Shown: positions 32,818 through 42,688 of the stretch, one piece after another
How positions within the stretch are numbered: position 1 is the first letter of the stretch
Layout: each line of letters begins with the position of its first letter
Origin: Axinella damicornis
Taxonomy: Eukaryota > Porifera > Demospongiae > Axinellida > Axinellidae
DNA length: 64,000 bases
NCBI GenBank assembly: GCA_963931865.1
Contig: OZ007510.1
Coordinates: forward strand, 7,045,399-7,109,398
Direction: 5' to 3'
Program-made: the position numbers and the translations under genes
The notes under the pieces: generated by a model
Told to the model about the DNA's origin: nothing
The model's database searches: none
Seen by the model: only the letters and a program-made list of their open reading frames with translations

Positions 32818-35010
32818 ATGAGTTCCCTTCTGTACACCTTGCTGTTGTTGTACATGTCGTTGCCAGTGTCTTTGTGTGACCGACTGTTGCACTTTGGAAT
32901 GTTCGGTGATATGGCTACAGTTGACCCTTGTGTGGAGGAATGCAAATGCTACGATTGGGAGAGTTCGAGTACCAATGCCGTTGGTGACAGACAAAAACGA
33001 TTTACGGTGAACTGCACGGAAATGAAGTTTGGCCTTTTCCAAGGTTTCAACGTACCTAAGAACCTCCCATTCAACACAACAGATCTGATTGTATCGGAAT
33101 ATCATCTTGGGTCCCTAAACATGGCCTCCTTCCCAAACCAAGGTTTTCCATTGAATCCTATGTTTCTCAGTGTTTCGTTGGAAGAGTGTTACATAAACTA
33201 TCTATCCTCTGATACCTTTCAAGGCAATTCATTCGTTTCCATTAGGAACATTTCTCTTAGTCGTAACTTAATTGAATTGCTCACAGAAGGAACATTTTTG
33301 CATCTTCCCTACCTGGAAAACATTTCAGTGGATGGCAATTTCTTACGGAAAGTTGAAACAGCGGCGTTCAGAAATTTGCCTCAGGTCCATGCGATCAATC
33401 TATCTCACAATGCTATTAGTGAGATTCAGCCAGGAGCTTTCGACAATCTCCCCCATCTCGAGTGTTTGGATCTCTCCTACAACTGGCTAACAACCATTCC
33501 TGGGGAGGACATAAGTTCTCAACTCCCTTCCCTGAGGCTACTTGGCTTGGAAGGAAACTTCTGGAATTGCTCGTGTGAGATGAGTTGGATACTGACGCTG
33601 AACCATTCTGTACTTGCTCAGACCCAAGGTGTGTGCCTGCATCCTTCCAACCTCAATGGTACTGCGCTGCAGCAGCTAACAACGAGGGATTTCCAACATT
33701 GCTTGGCCGCTGGCACAGTAATTCACTCGTATGCGTCCACTATTGCTGGCGTTTGCATCAGTTTGATAGTTCTGTGTACAACGTTTGTGGTTTTCTTCTA
33801 TAAACGACATTCTTCAAGACACCCAAGTTTGAGAGTCATCGGACACATTGAGTTTGATTCCAGAAATCCTCTTGGTCAGAATGTATTCAGAGGAAGACTG
33901 CGAGATGGACGACTTGCTGCAATCAAAAGGCTTCCTCGGCTATCAAGGCAAAGCTCAAAGGAGTTGGACATACTTTTACATATATCAGAGAAAGGCCCAC
34001 CTCATCCAAACATCATTCAGTACCTGTGGGTTGAAAAAGACCTTATTTCCACGTACATTGCTCTTGAACTGTGCGTGGGGGATGTGAAGAGTGCTGTTTC
34101 TCACAGTGAAGTGCACCCCTACCTCAAACCAGAATGCTGTCTATTACAGATTACACAAGGAATGGAGTATATTCACAGTCTGAAGGTACAACATCGAGAT
34201 ATTAAACCTCAAAACATACTGTGGAAATATTCGGGCATTAAATCGGATGAGATAAGATTCATCATTTCTGACTTTGACTTGGGTCACTTCAGTGATGAAG
34301 AGTCTGCACACAAGTCCAATGGTACATTGGGTTGGACTGCTCCTGAACTGTGGAGTAGAGATAAAGATGAACAACGATCTACGGCTGTGGACATCTTTTC
34401 TTTGGGCTGCGTCTTTTTCTATGTGCTGACAACTGGTGGACATCCCTTTGGTCCAGTGTCAGAAATGGAGACCTGCCAACACAACATCAGCAAAGGCAAC
34501 TCTTCCCTTAGTGGTTTGAAAGACCATTGCACCAACTTTGTAGCTGCACTAGCTGAAGACTTGATCAGGGAAATGACAAAGTTAGATGCCTCTCGCAGGC
34601 CTGGAGCTGGTACCATTCTGAAACATCCTTTGCTGTGGGATACTACGAAAATACTGCAGTTCTTCCATCGGATTGGTAACTATATGGAGGATAGAAAGAG
34701 TGAGGATGCCAGTCGTTTAAGAGATATGTTGGAGTGCAATGTCGCTGTAGTGTTTGAGGGAAGCTGGATGGAAAGGCTAGACAAAGCCGCACAGAAAGAC
34801 GTCCAAGGTTTCAAGAAGGAATGCACAAAGCTATGCAGCCTACTGAGAGTAGTTCGGAACAAAATTGAACACTTTTGGCACCTGAGACAAGAACTGAGAG
34901 AGATCTACCTCGGCAGTCCTGAGGGAGTTGCACATTACTATAATCAACGTTTCCCAAAACTGCTGGCTTATACTTATTGGACTGAGCAGGAATGGACACG
35001 TGGTCACTGA
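32818..35010 (+). CDS. LRR receptor with IRE1/RNase L-type kinase and KEN ribonuclease domain
   Basis: One uninterrupted 730-codon frame from the first ATG. A signal peptide (residues 1-20) is followed by an LRRNT-like cysteine cluster (Cys38, 42, 44, 66) and about five 24-residue LRRs (about 115-246). An LRRCT follows (FWNCSCEMSW, Cys251/253/273/295), then a membrane helix (about 305-328). The kinase domain has Lys370, HRD at 459-461, Asn466, DFD at 485-487 and GTLGWTAPE at 502-510. The glycine loop is shortened and DFG is DFD, so phosphotransfer may be weak, although the ATP-site Lys and Asp remain. The tail (about 608-725) is a KEN domain: HPLLW, FEGSW, LLRVVRNKIEHFWHL, YYNQRFPKLLAYTY. RNase residues Arg680, Asn681 and His685 align with the IRE1 active site; the usual Tyr is replaced. 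Eight NxS/T sites support a luminal or extracellular N-terminus. IRE1 normally has a beta-propeller-like luminal sensor, so the LRR ectodomain is the novelty. Confidence 0.9.
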   Translation: MSSLLYTLLLLYMSLPVSLCDRLLHFGMFGDMATVDPCVEECKCYDWESSSTNAVGDRQKRFTVNCTEMKFGLFQGFNVPKNLPFNTTDLIVSEYHLGSLNMASFPNQGFPLNPMFLSVSLEECYINYLSSDTFQGNSFVSIRNISLSRNLIELLTEGTFLHLPYLENISVDGNFLRKVETAAFRNLPQVHAINLSHNAISEIQPGAFDNLPHLECLDLSYNWLTTIPGEDISSQLPSLRLLGLEGNFWNCSCEMSWILTLNHSVLAQTQGVCLHPSNLNGTALQQLTTRDFQHCLAAGTVIHSYASTIAGVCISLIVLCTTFVVFFYKRHSSRHPSLRVIGHIEFDSRNPLGQNVFRGRLRDGRLAAIKRLPRLSRQSSKELDILLHISEKGPPHPNIIQYLWVEKDLISTYIALELCVGDVKSAVSHSEVHPYLKPECCLLQITQGMEYIHSLKVQHRDIKPQNILWKYSGIKSDEIRFIISDFDLGHFSDEESAHKSNGTLGWTAPELWSRDKDEQRSTAVDIFSLGCVFFYVLTTGGHPFGPVSEMETCQHNISKGNSSLSGLKDHCTNFVAALAEDLIREMTKLDASRRPGAGTILKHPLLWDTTKILQFFHRIGNYMEDRKSEDASRLRDMLECNVAVVFEGSWMERLDKAAQKDVQGFKKECTKLCSLLRVVRNKIEHFWHLRQELREIYLGSPEGVAHYYNQRFPKLLAYTYWTEQEWTRGH

Positions 35011-35060
35011 TGTACAACAAGATGAAATGTGTTCATGATTTTACTACAATTGGCACTTGA

Positions 35061-35066
35061 AATAAA
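35061..35066 (+). terminator. Poly(A) signal AATAAA
   Basis: A canonical hexamer 50 bp after the stop of the LRR-kinase-RNase gene. It supports a short 3' UTR and a complete gene. Confidence 0.65.
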
Positions 35067-35089
35067 TAATTTCTGCTGTCAAAAGAACC

Positions 35090-35680
35090 AATTTCTTTCT
35101 CTACGGCAGTGAAATTGAGCTTAACAACCTGCATTTGGAAAAGTAATCTCTATATAATTTATTATAATATTATAAGTATTTATAATTAAGTAAAGCTCTA
35201 CGTACAGGATAATTGATGAGGATTTAATTTGTATATTTTACATCTGTTGTGTGGTACTTAAATTTCCATATCACACAACATTCAGCAGAGATTGTTAAAT
35301 TGTTATACAGACATTTTTTTTACACCGGAGGGTTGGAAGCAGAGAGTAACCTATGGGATTATATATTCAAAGTGGAGGTAATTACAGCTGGGAATATATA
35401 TATATATAGCAAGGTTGCCCAATGGAAGTCTGGGTATCACTACACAGCTGAAATGCAAGTCAGTCAAAGCAGGAAGCAAGGTCATCCTGTACGATGGGAG
35501 AACTATAGTGGAGAGCTACAGTATGAGCATGTGTGACCTGCAGTACCCCAAACAGAGCAGAGTTCTAGCAAAACTGGACGATTCAACTCCCCTTGCTGTA
35601 CTGATATCCACAGATAACGGTGGTACAATCACAGCATTTGCAAAATTCAGTCTATCTGCCTTAAAAGCAGGAGACTAGTG
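35090..35680. other. AT-rich spacer with an unassigned plus-strand frame
   Basis: The frame 35415-35678 encodes 87 residues (MPNGSLGITTQLKCKSVKAG...). It has no recognised domain and could be an exon of something lost. Nothing else is supported. Confidence 0.25.
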
Positions 35681-36262
35681 GGTTTACTCTATCGTCAATT
35701 CTACAACTATGCAGACTCCGTCAGTTCTACCTGTCATGTATTAGGCCACACCTTGAATACGCATGTACAGTATGGGACCCCCACCTCACTAAGGACATTA
35801 CCCTACTTGAGAATGTGCAAAAATTTGCTAGCAAAATATGCTGCAAATCTTGGGTCATGGACTATGAAAGTATGCTGTCGTATCTGGACATACCATCTCT
35901 CCAACAAAGGCGGTTACAATTAAAGGCCAATAAGATGTATCAATTTGTGCACGGTGGCAGTTTTATCCCTGAAGGTTTATTACTTCCACATCCCCCCTCC
36001 AACTACAATATGCGTACCTTTTCCTATTTCACTGTACCATATGCCAGAAGAAACACTTACTATAATTCCTTTTTCCCTCACATGCTCCGCTTTTGGAACA
36101 GTTTACCAACATCTGTTGTATGTGCACCAAGTAGTCTTATATTTAAGAATGTTATATTGTCTTACGTTTAGGTTCATGTATCGTATTAGCTTTGCTATTT
36201 CATGGACCATGCTTGTATGCAGAACTTTATAAAAATATAAAAAATAAAATAAAAAAAACTCC
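35680..36262 (+). pseudogene. 5'-truncated LINE (ORF2 C-terminus and A-rich tail)
   Basis: Two frames, shifted near 35720, encode the post-RT region of a non-LTR retrotransposon ORF2. They read LYRQFYNYADSV, the hallmark YxxxIRPxLEYAxxVW region, then LENVQKFASKICCKSW, and end FWNSLPTSVVCAPS...SYV and stop at 36171. The copy ends in an A-rich tail at about 36230-36260. Only the last ~170 codons survive, so it is a dead insertion. The clade is probably CR1 or jockey-like. Confidence 0.75.
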
Positions 36263-36264
36263 AT

Positions 36265-36420
36265 TCGCCATCAGTTGATGCGAGTCTGAGACTCCTTGGT
36301 AATGCATCCGCGAACATATCGCAGGAGAGAAGACGCAGGATCGTAATGTTCACCCCAGGGACACATGGGTGGTGGTGGTGAACATGAATGACAGTACGGC
36401 GAGGTGTACCGAGGTGAGTG
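36265..36420 (+). other. Possible retroelement or exon fragment
   Basis: One frame reads SVDASLRLLGNASANISQER followed by basic residues and stops being convincing near 36360. The ASLRLLGNASANIS type of phrase resembles Gag or recombinase-associated proteins of retroelements. It has weak support. Confidence 0.25.
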
Positions 36421-36807
36421 TATTAAATCTAGTGTTCGCCGATATTTTCAAATGTCTTGCCGGTATAGTGCCTGCCAATTATCAGATGATATCACGATAA
36501 TATTATATTGTCGTATAAAAGGAGTAGCTTTCTATTGGCTACTCTACTTGCACAAAAATCACTATTGAAAGGTGTGGAAGACAAAGCAGCACAACTCACC
36601 CAAGACATTCATTTTCAGAGTTGCCTCAAGTGGGATTCAACCCACAACACTGTGTTGTAGACAGACATGAATATGTTTCCACCAACTTGAATATGAAATA
36701 TCTTTAATTAGTGCAGTGTTAACAAACAATATAATGCGATATGCGATATATGTGCCCGTCCACGCGAAAACTGTCCATAAGTGACGGAGAACACAAACTT
36801 GAGTTAA

Positions 36808-37408
36808 CCCTTTAAGCCCTATTGACGTCTATAGGCGTCATTTAGACCCTATGCACTTGTAGGGCTTCTCGCCAGTCCAAAAAGAGACCAAAAAGTCTTC
36901 AGAGGGCCTAGGGACGACTTTAAGGCACGAACTCAAAAATTTGGTCAGATTTCGGCGCGCCTCCCCCACTAAACGTACAAGCGGGGGGGTTTCGAAGGGG
37001 GGGCGGCAGCCCCCCCTTCGGCCGCGGTGGGCGTTTTTTGATTTTAATAAGATTCATTGACCCAAGAATTTTTGATTCTAATGATATTCATAGACCCCAC
37101 CCAGGGCCTCAAGAAAACCTGCAAATTGGTGGTGTAAGGTGTGCCATCAGTCAGATCTGGCCCAAGTTTAGGGAAATGCTGGGCGAAAATCCGGCTGACA
37201 TCCACCTTTGACCTCCGATTGCTGGCCTTGTGGGGGGTCATGAATATCATTAACGGTATTGCCAGAGGGGTCTCTCCATGTGTGCGGGCCCCACCAAGTT
37301 TGGCCGCTGAGGAGCAAATGCTGTGGGAGAGGAGCACCTACGAAAGTGGTGTGCGCTGAATGCATGAAAATGTGTTGTCTTGGTGGAAAGAATTCGGTGG
37401 TTAAAGGG
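36808..37408. mobile_element. piggyBac-type MITE with TTAA target site
   Basis: The 601-bp element begins CCCTTTAAGCCC and ends TTAAAGGG, and is flanked on both sides by TTAA (36804-36807 and 37409-37412). Terminal CCCTTTAA and TTAA duplications are typical of the piggyBac superfamily. It has no transposase. Its middle includes a G/C-rich stem (ggggggcggcagcccccc region near 36990-37030). Confidence 0.8.
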
Positions 37409-37412
37409 TTAA

Positions 37413-38282
37413 GGTCAGATTCCGAAACTTCAGTACCCCATGTACGGCAGGTGCGATCGACTCCAGGTTTGTAATGCTGATGCCGTTACGGAGATACGGC
37501 TTCGAGTACGCGCCGGATTGCGCAATCTGGAAAACTGGGATATGACTTACAATATCTACAAGGGATACAAAGGTAGATACTTGTTAGCTTGTACATTGCT
37601 TGTAAAGTCACTTGTTTATCGCATGTTAAGGTTACGATGTACAATTCGATAAGCGTTTTTGCTGGTAACTTTGCCGCTTCATATCTCAGGAACTATAACA
37701 GATATCAATCCGAAACAAGTTGCATTCCAACATTCCAACACCACATGAAAGAAGTATAAACACCTTGAACAGGAAAGTAAAATGCCTCAAGGCATTTGGA
37801 CCCAGGCAATTAGACTCACTGTTCAAGCGCTTTTTGCGCCAAATTACTGAGAGGCAGACGGTAGCCCAACCCTCAAAAATTCTCCAGCACTAGTACACAG
37901 TACTTGCTAGGAGCACTAGTACACAGTACTTGCTAGGTCGTGACGAAGAGATATTCGGCGATCTGTGTATATTTTTAGCTACATGTACAAAAACTTACCG
38001 GTTCAGCCAAGATGAGCATTCTGTAGGCATGCATAGCCTCCGTTTTATGCCCCAATTTGCTTCGTGCCGCCCTGCAAAATACATACGGCTACACGTACGT
38101 GCAGCAAGTCAAAATTCATGAGAAACAATTTCCCTTCGTTATATTTGGCGCAAGGTTTGAAATACTGTAAGGTCTCATTAGTCTGTAGTTAATTGAATTT
38201 GTACCGCGTTTACACGTACCGCTTCCGCTATGAATAACATTATCACATTGTTTTATGTAAACAAACGGACAGCTGCCTCCTA
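37413..38282. other. No supportable gene
   Basis: Short frames only. A 29-bp direct repeat ('agcactagtacacagtacttgctagg') occurs twice at about 37888-37937. Confidence 0.4.
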
Positions 38283-38690
38283 ATGGTTCATCGTAACCTT
38301 AATTTTATCACAGAGTCGGTAGACTCTGTAGGGATACGACGTACACGCAATACATGCCAATACAAAAAAATCTCTCCAAATCTCAGAAACGGTACGCTTA
38401 TAAGCCTTTATAACCACATACCGTTCATCTTCGAGTGTTTTCATGACCAACAAGACTCCTCGCGTCGAGAAAAACCGGCGCGAAAGTACCACACCAGGTA
38501 CTCGCAAAACGGGCAAATTGTTTTTCTTTCTTCTTCTTCTTCTTCTTTCTTCAGACGGGCTAGCTCAACGTCGACTCAATCTCTCATGATGGTTTTCGTA
38601 CGAAACAGCAGCATTTCACACCGAGTAGTGCACCTAGTACCTGGCCATCGCTTTTTCGCAACCCCCCAAGTTTTCACCAGGCGGCTGCAG
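38283..38690. repeat. Inverted copy of the 6.5-6.9 kb repeat
   Basis: The order of words (cagagtcggtagactctg, atctctccaaatctcagaaa, the (CTT)n run, catgatggttttcgtac) is the reverse complement of 6540-6905. The two copies are diverged, so the family is not recent. Confidence 0.65.
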
Positions 38691-39189
38691 CTGCCCACTC
38701 AATAACTATGGCTTCTTTAGTCACGCCATTTTCTCGTTTGTACGCATGCGTGGTCACTTAGCAACGAACGTAATTATTACTCAAGATCGCTGAATTAGAA
38801 GCGTCTTGCGCTGTTGTGTTGACATAATTTCTTACTTCATAAAACCGAGGTAAATTCTAACTCTGTGCGTATAATAATTTATGTATGTTACTACCTACTG
38901 TGTTCTGTGAGAGGGTTGAATGCCTATCTAAAGACTCAACAATATATAAATCTTGCTACTTCTGGTATAGCTAGCTAATATTATGGTCTTCAGACAGGGA
39001 TTACTGCCTACGGTATCCATCCAGAAAAGGGTTGACTTGGGTCTGATTCTTTAGCCAATGCTGGCAGTGTGAATACCGGAGTCAATATTGTCCATATACC
39101 AAAGCAAGAGCTCCTACTACTTGTGAGGACACCGACTTCTGCTCTGTGATGGCAAATTGCATGCGCTGCTGCTGAAAAAAATGACATAA

Positions 39190-39464
39190 ACAAGTAATAA
39201 AAAACATTTGAAAATGTAACAGGATGTAGGGATACCAGAACGGCAAAAAGTAAGGAAACAAGGTAGGGATGATCGCACAAAACAGTGAAGTATACAATCC
39301 CCCTACATATCTTTTTTCATTATACACGTATATGGAAAAAGATCTCTGTAGGGGGGTTGTATACTTCACTGTTTTGTGCGATCATCCCTACCTTGTTTCC
39401 TTACTTTTTGCCGTTCTGGTATCCCTACATCCTGTTACATTTTCAAATGTTTTTTATTACTTGT
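39190..39464. mobile_element. Long palindrome, ~129-bp arms (foldback MITE)
   Basis: Arms 39190-39318 and 39335-39464 are near-perfect reverse complements around a 16-nt loop. Only a few mismatches lie near the centre. The short frames on both strands are mirror images of each other. Part of the arm occurs at 6400-6490, 9030-9105 and 16240-16310, so it is a repeat family. Confidence 0.9.
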
Positions 39465-40028
39465 CATATATTGTGCCGTAAACCAATCTGCGTACGCCAG
39501 GGAGACTTACGAGTGTTCGTACGGTCATGCTACACTTGCCGCTCACCTGGAAAGTTACTGGCTACGTACTAGAATCCTTATCCGACCCTTCGCTGTACTA
39601 AATGGCAGTTCGTCCAGGTATACACATGGTGACTGTAAGCGCTCATACCTCGAAATCATATTTTAGTAACTTATGCTTGGTTTTCACGTGGACGGTCACA
39701 TATTGTTGTGTCTTTGGAAGTGCAATGTCTATATTAGCACAGGGAAAATATCACGATTAGCCGATGTATTGAAATATTGCCCAGCACTAGGCCGTATTCC
39801 TTCTCCACCCCGACACTCGTCCAGGTACTGGTGTCACATCAAGTAGCAGTCCTATGTGTGAACATGCACACTGCATGCTTGTAAGCCTACAGATGCATAG
39901 TAATGCAATCAGCTAGTGTACGTGTAGCCTGCGTTGTACGTGTGCTGTATGTGTACTACAGGTAGCGTACAGTTGACATTATGTACTTCAAGTCAGTAAT
40001 TAATTATGTATGTACACACTGTCAGTAA

Positions 40029-40740
40029 TTGTTAAAGGTGCAACTGTTCCTGGACAAGTTCCTTGCCAACTTCCAGGGCAAGTACACCCCATCACAGGAG
40101 GACGAAACAATGCTGCAGCTTCGGGGGCGTTCTGTTGGAAAACAGTATATGCCCAAGAAACCCTTGTGCTTCAACCTGGCTGACAGTGCCAATGGGTACA
40201 TCCTCAATGTTCCACCCTATACACTGGTCGGGAGACTCTGGATGACGATGCCAGTGCACAGTACCACTCACTGCCTCAGCTTTCACAGGTAGTAATGCAC
40301 CTAACTGAGGTTTATCTTGAAGAAGGGCGGTACTTATTCAATGACTGATACTACACCAGCATCCCCTTGGTTCAGGCGCTTGTAGCTCCGAAGACCGACT
40401 TCACCGCAACTGTGATATAAAGAACAGGGTCGACCTTCCAGACCAAATACGTGGAAGCCTGCAGTTAGGTTACTTAGGTACTGACGAGGTCCTGGCCTTT
40501 CGCCATGGCACTTTGCTTGCCCTAGCATGGCATACAGCCAAGAAGAAACCAGTCATCATGCTGTCCACAAAGTACTCGGCAGGCATAGTAGACATACCAA
40601 CTCGTCAGTCCGGCTCTAATTCACAGATGAAGCCAACAATCATACACATGTATGAAGGAATGTCATTACAAGAGAGGCCTAAGAGTGCAAATCCAGCATT
40701 TTCTAATTGCCTCAAACCTTTCCCACACTGCACATAATTT
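40029..40740 (+). pseudogene. piggyBac transposase fragment
   Basis: The first frame (40029-40292) has FLDKFLANFQGKYTP, LQLRGRSVGKQYMPKKP and FNLADSANGYI, as in the DDE_Tnp_1_7 core of piggyBac transposases. A second block in another frame near 40495-40600 reads FRHGTLLALAWHTAKKKPVI, another piggyBac landmark. Frames change between blocks and the 5' and 3' parts are missing, so it is dead. It may relate to the TTAA-flanked MITE 3 kb to the left, which is inference. Confidence 0.7.
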
Positions 40741-41476
40741 TGACAATAATTATTTTTCTCACTACACCGGTTGGTAGTGCATGTTTCTTGTGAGCAGTCC
40801 TTCTCTGCCCTCCATCGTCTCAAGCTGTGGACACGTTCTTCTATGACAGAACAAAAGGTTAAGTGGACTCGCTATGATGCTAATCCATAGGGGGAATGAA
40901 TGTCGAGTATGAAGGTCAAGTACCCATAACTATAGCCTTATAACTGTTGTTTTAGCAGTTTTCTAGGCTTCCAATTGTATTGCCACATATGGCATGTCTG
41001 TGCCTTCCCTACATGCAGTCTACCGACTCTGTGATACAACAAGTGCACTCTTGTATGTACCTCACACACAATCACATGCCAGCACACCACAAACTGCACA
41101 ATTACATCATCGCCATGATAACCAGAGTGGAGCGTTCGTGAGCAATGATAGCTAGCTAGCTAGTTTGTGTTTGCTCTACTAGCTACTGGTAGACTGCCCA
41201 CCTGGCACTGCAAGGCTCACTTAAAGGACATCTGGGCCTGCAATCTGCATCAATGTACTGGTAGTAGGCCTGCCATATGTAAAAGTGGCTGGAGGGGTTT
41301 GACATTACAGAGCGGGCCGAATAACTAGTTTCCAAACAACAGGTCAGCTAGCGAAGCAATACGAAGATATAGACTCATAACAGTGTCAACTGCTGCATCA
41401 CAACATATGAAAACACCATCTGCATTGATAAAGAATACCATTACACATGCAAGAAAAATCCAATTACTTACTATAC

Positions 41477-41634
41477 CTGCTTGGTCATGTCATGGGAATC
41501 GTGAAACAACAACTTAAGTTGCCCATTCATACTTTCAAAAGGAAAGCAGCTGTAGCCCCAAAGTGGACCCCACTGTACAACACACGATGGGAGGTGTATA
41601 AGCATGTGTACATTCATCGTTGCTTTCACTGCAC
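41477..41634 (-). pseudogene. DUF4218 exon of a CACTA/EnSpm-type transposon
   Basis: The minus-strand stretch between an AG acceptor (41636-41635) and a GT donor (41476-41475) encodes MNVHMLIHLPSCVVQWGPLW followed by YSCFPFESMNGQLKLLFH. The phrases GPLW.YSCFPFE..NG and the HL start are typical of DUF4218 in CACTA transposase proteins and relatives. No neighbouring exon is recognised, so it is an orphan piece. Confidence 0.65.
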
Positions 41635-41659
41635 CTGCCATCAATACAGGAAATGACAT

Positions 41660-42354
41660 GTGACCCTCTCTGGATAAACCACCCATACGCCAAGTTCATT
41701 TCCTGCTGATTTCGATGGTATCCTTGAAATTTTTATTGTCCGTTTGGTTGCGAAGATACGCGCATGCCAATAATCGCAAGTAGCGATAGTGCAATACGTG
41801 AAACGTGTCATTGAAATGTTTCTGAAAACATTGTCGATCGCGTGGGTCTCTCCGTTACGACGCTACTGCGTAGAGTACGGTGTAAGCATCCTTCTAGCTA
41901 CTTACCTTGCCTTGTCTGCCATAGGGGACATCTTAACTGCTTCGTGTGTGGAGAGAAAACGTCAGTACGTAAGGCATCGATTTACATATCCGTATTCTTG
42001 TTCCGTTCATATGCTATGGCGATCGGGAGCGCTGCCCTCTCGCGAAAACGAAGAGGCCTGTGGACGCGTAAAGGTAGGCTAGGTAGAGTAGGCACGTTCT
42101 AAATTAGAAGTTCGAAATCAAGCGTGCAACACATACTGACATATATGCCTTCGTACTGTAAAAACAATATTTGCAGCATATGGGTGGTTTATCCTGCAGA
42201 GACGGTCACATATTCATACATGTATCGTAGAGTACGTAGTATAAGCCCATGTTGCATTATAAGCCCACCCCCCTCTTCAGCTCAGATTTCTTGTGTAGGT
42301 ATTTAAATAAATGTAGTATAAGCCCACCCCCATTTTTTTAATAAACTACCGGTA
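41660..42354. other. No supportable gene
   Basis: Short plus-strand frames (41789-42102) carry no recognised motif. 'tataagcccaccccc' occurs twice near 42258 and 42317. Confidence 0.35.
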
Positions 42355-42590
42355 AGGTAGGGCGGGGTAATTCGGGCCACGGGGTAATTCGGGCCACTTC
42401 AACTTCAGGTCAACGGTAACTAAAAACGGACAGACTTTAGGCAAACTTCTGGCCATGTATATCCAGGGACTCAACCTGCCTACAACTCACTAGAAGCAAG
42501 AATAAAAAGGATGCTTCTTTCCTGTTGCAACGTTGAAGTGGCCCGAATTACCCCGTATTATACCGTGGCCCGAATTACCCCGCCCTACCT
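42355..42590. mobile_element. Tc1/mariner-like MITE, TA target site
   Basis: The 236-bp element starts AGGTAGGGCGGGGTAATTCG and ends with its exact reverse complement for 26 bp. TA lies on both sides. A second inner copy of the 'ggggtaattcgggccac' motif lies in each end. No transposase is present. Confidence 0.85.
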
Positions 42591-42688
42591 TAGTCAATAT
42601 ATCAGCGCATGTACAATATTCGTGTAACAATGCATGATATGATATCACGGCCGTAACACGCCAGTATTGCGCGTGTTTAGCACGCAGC

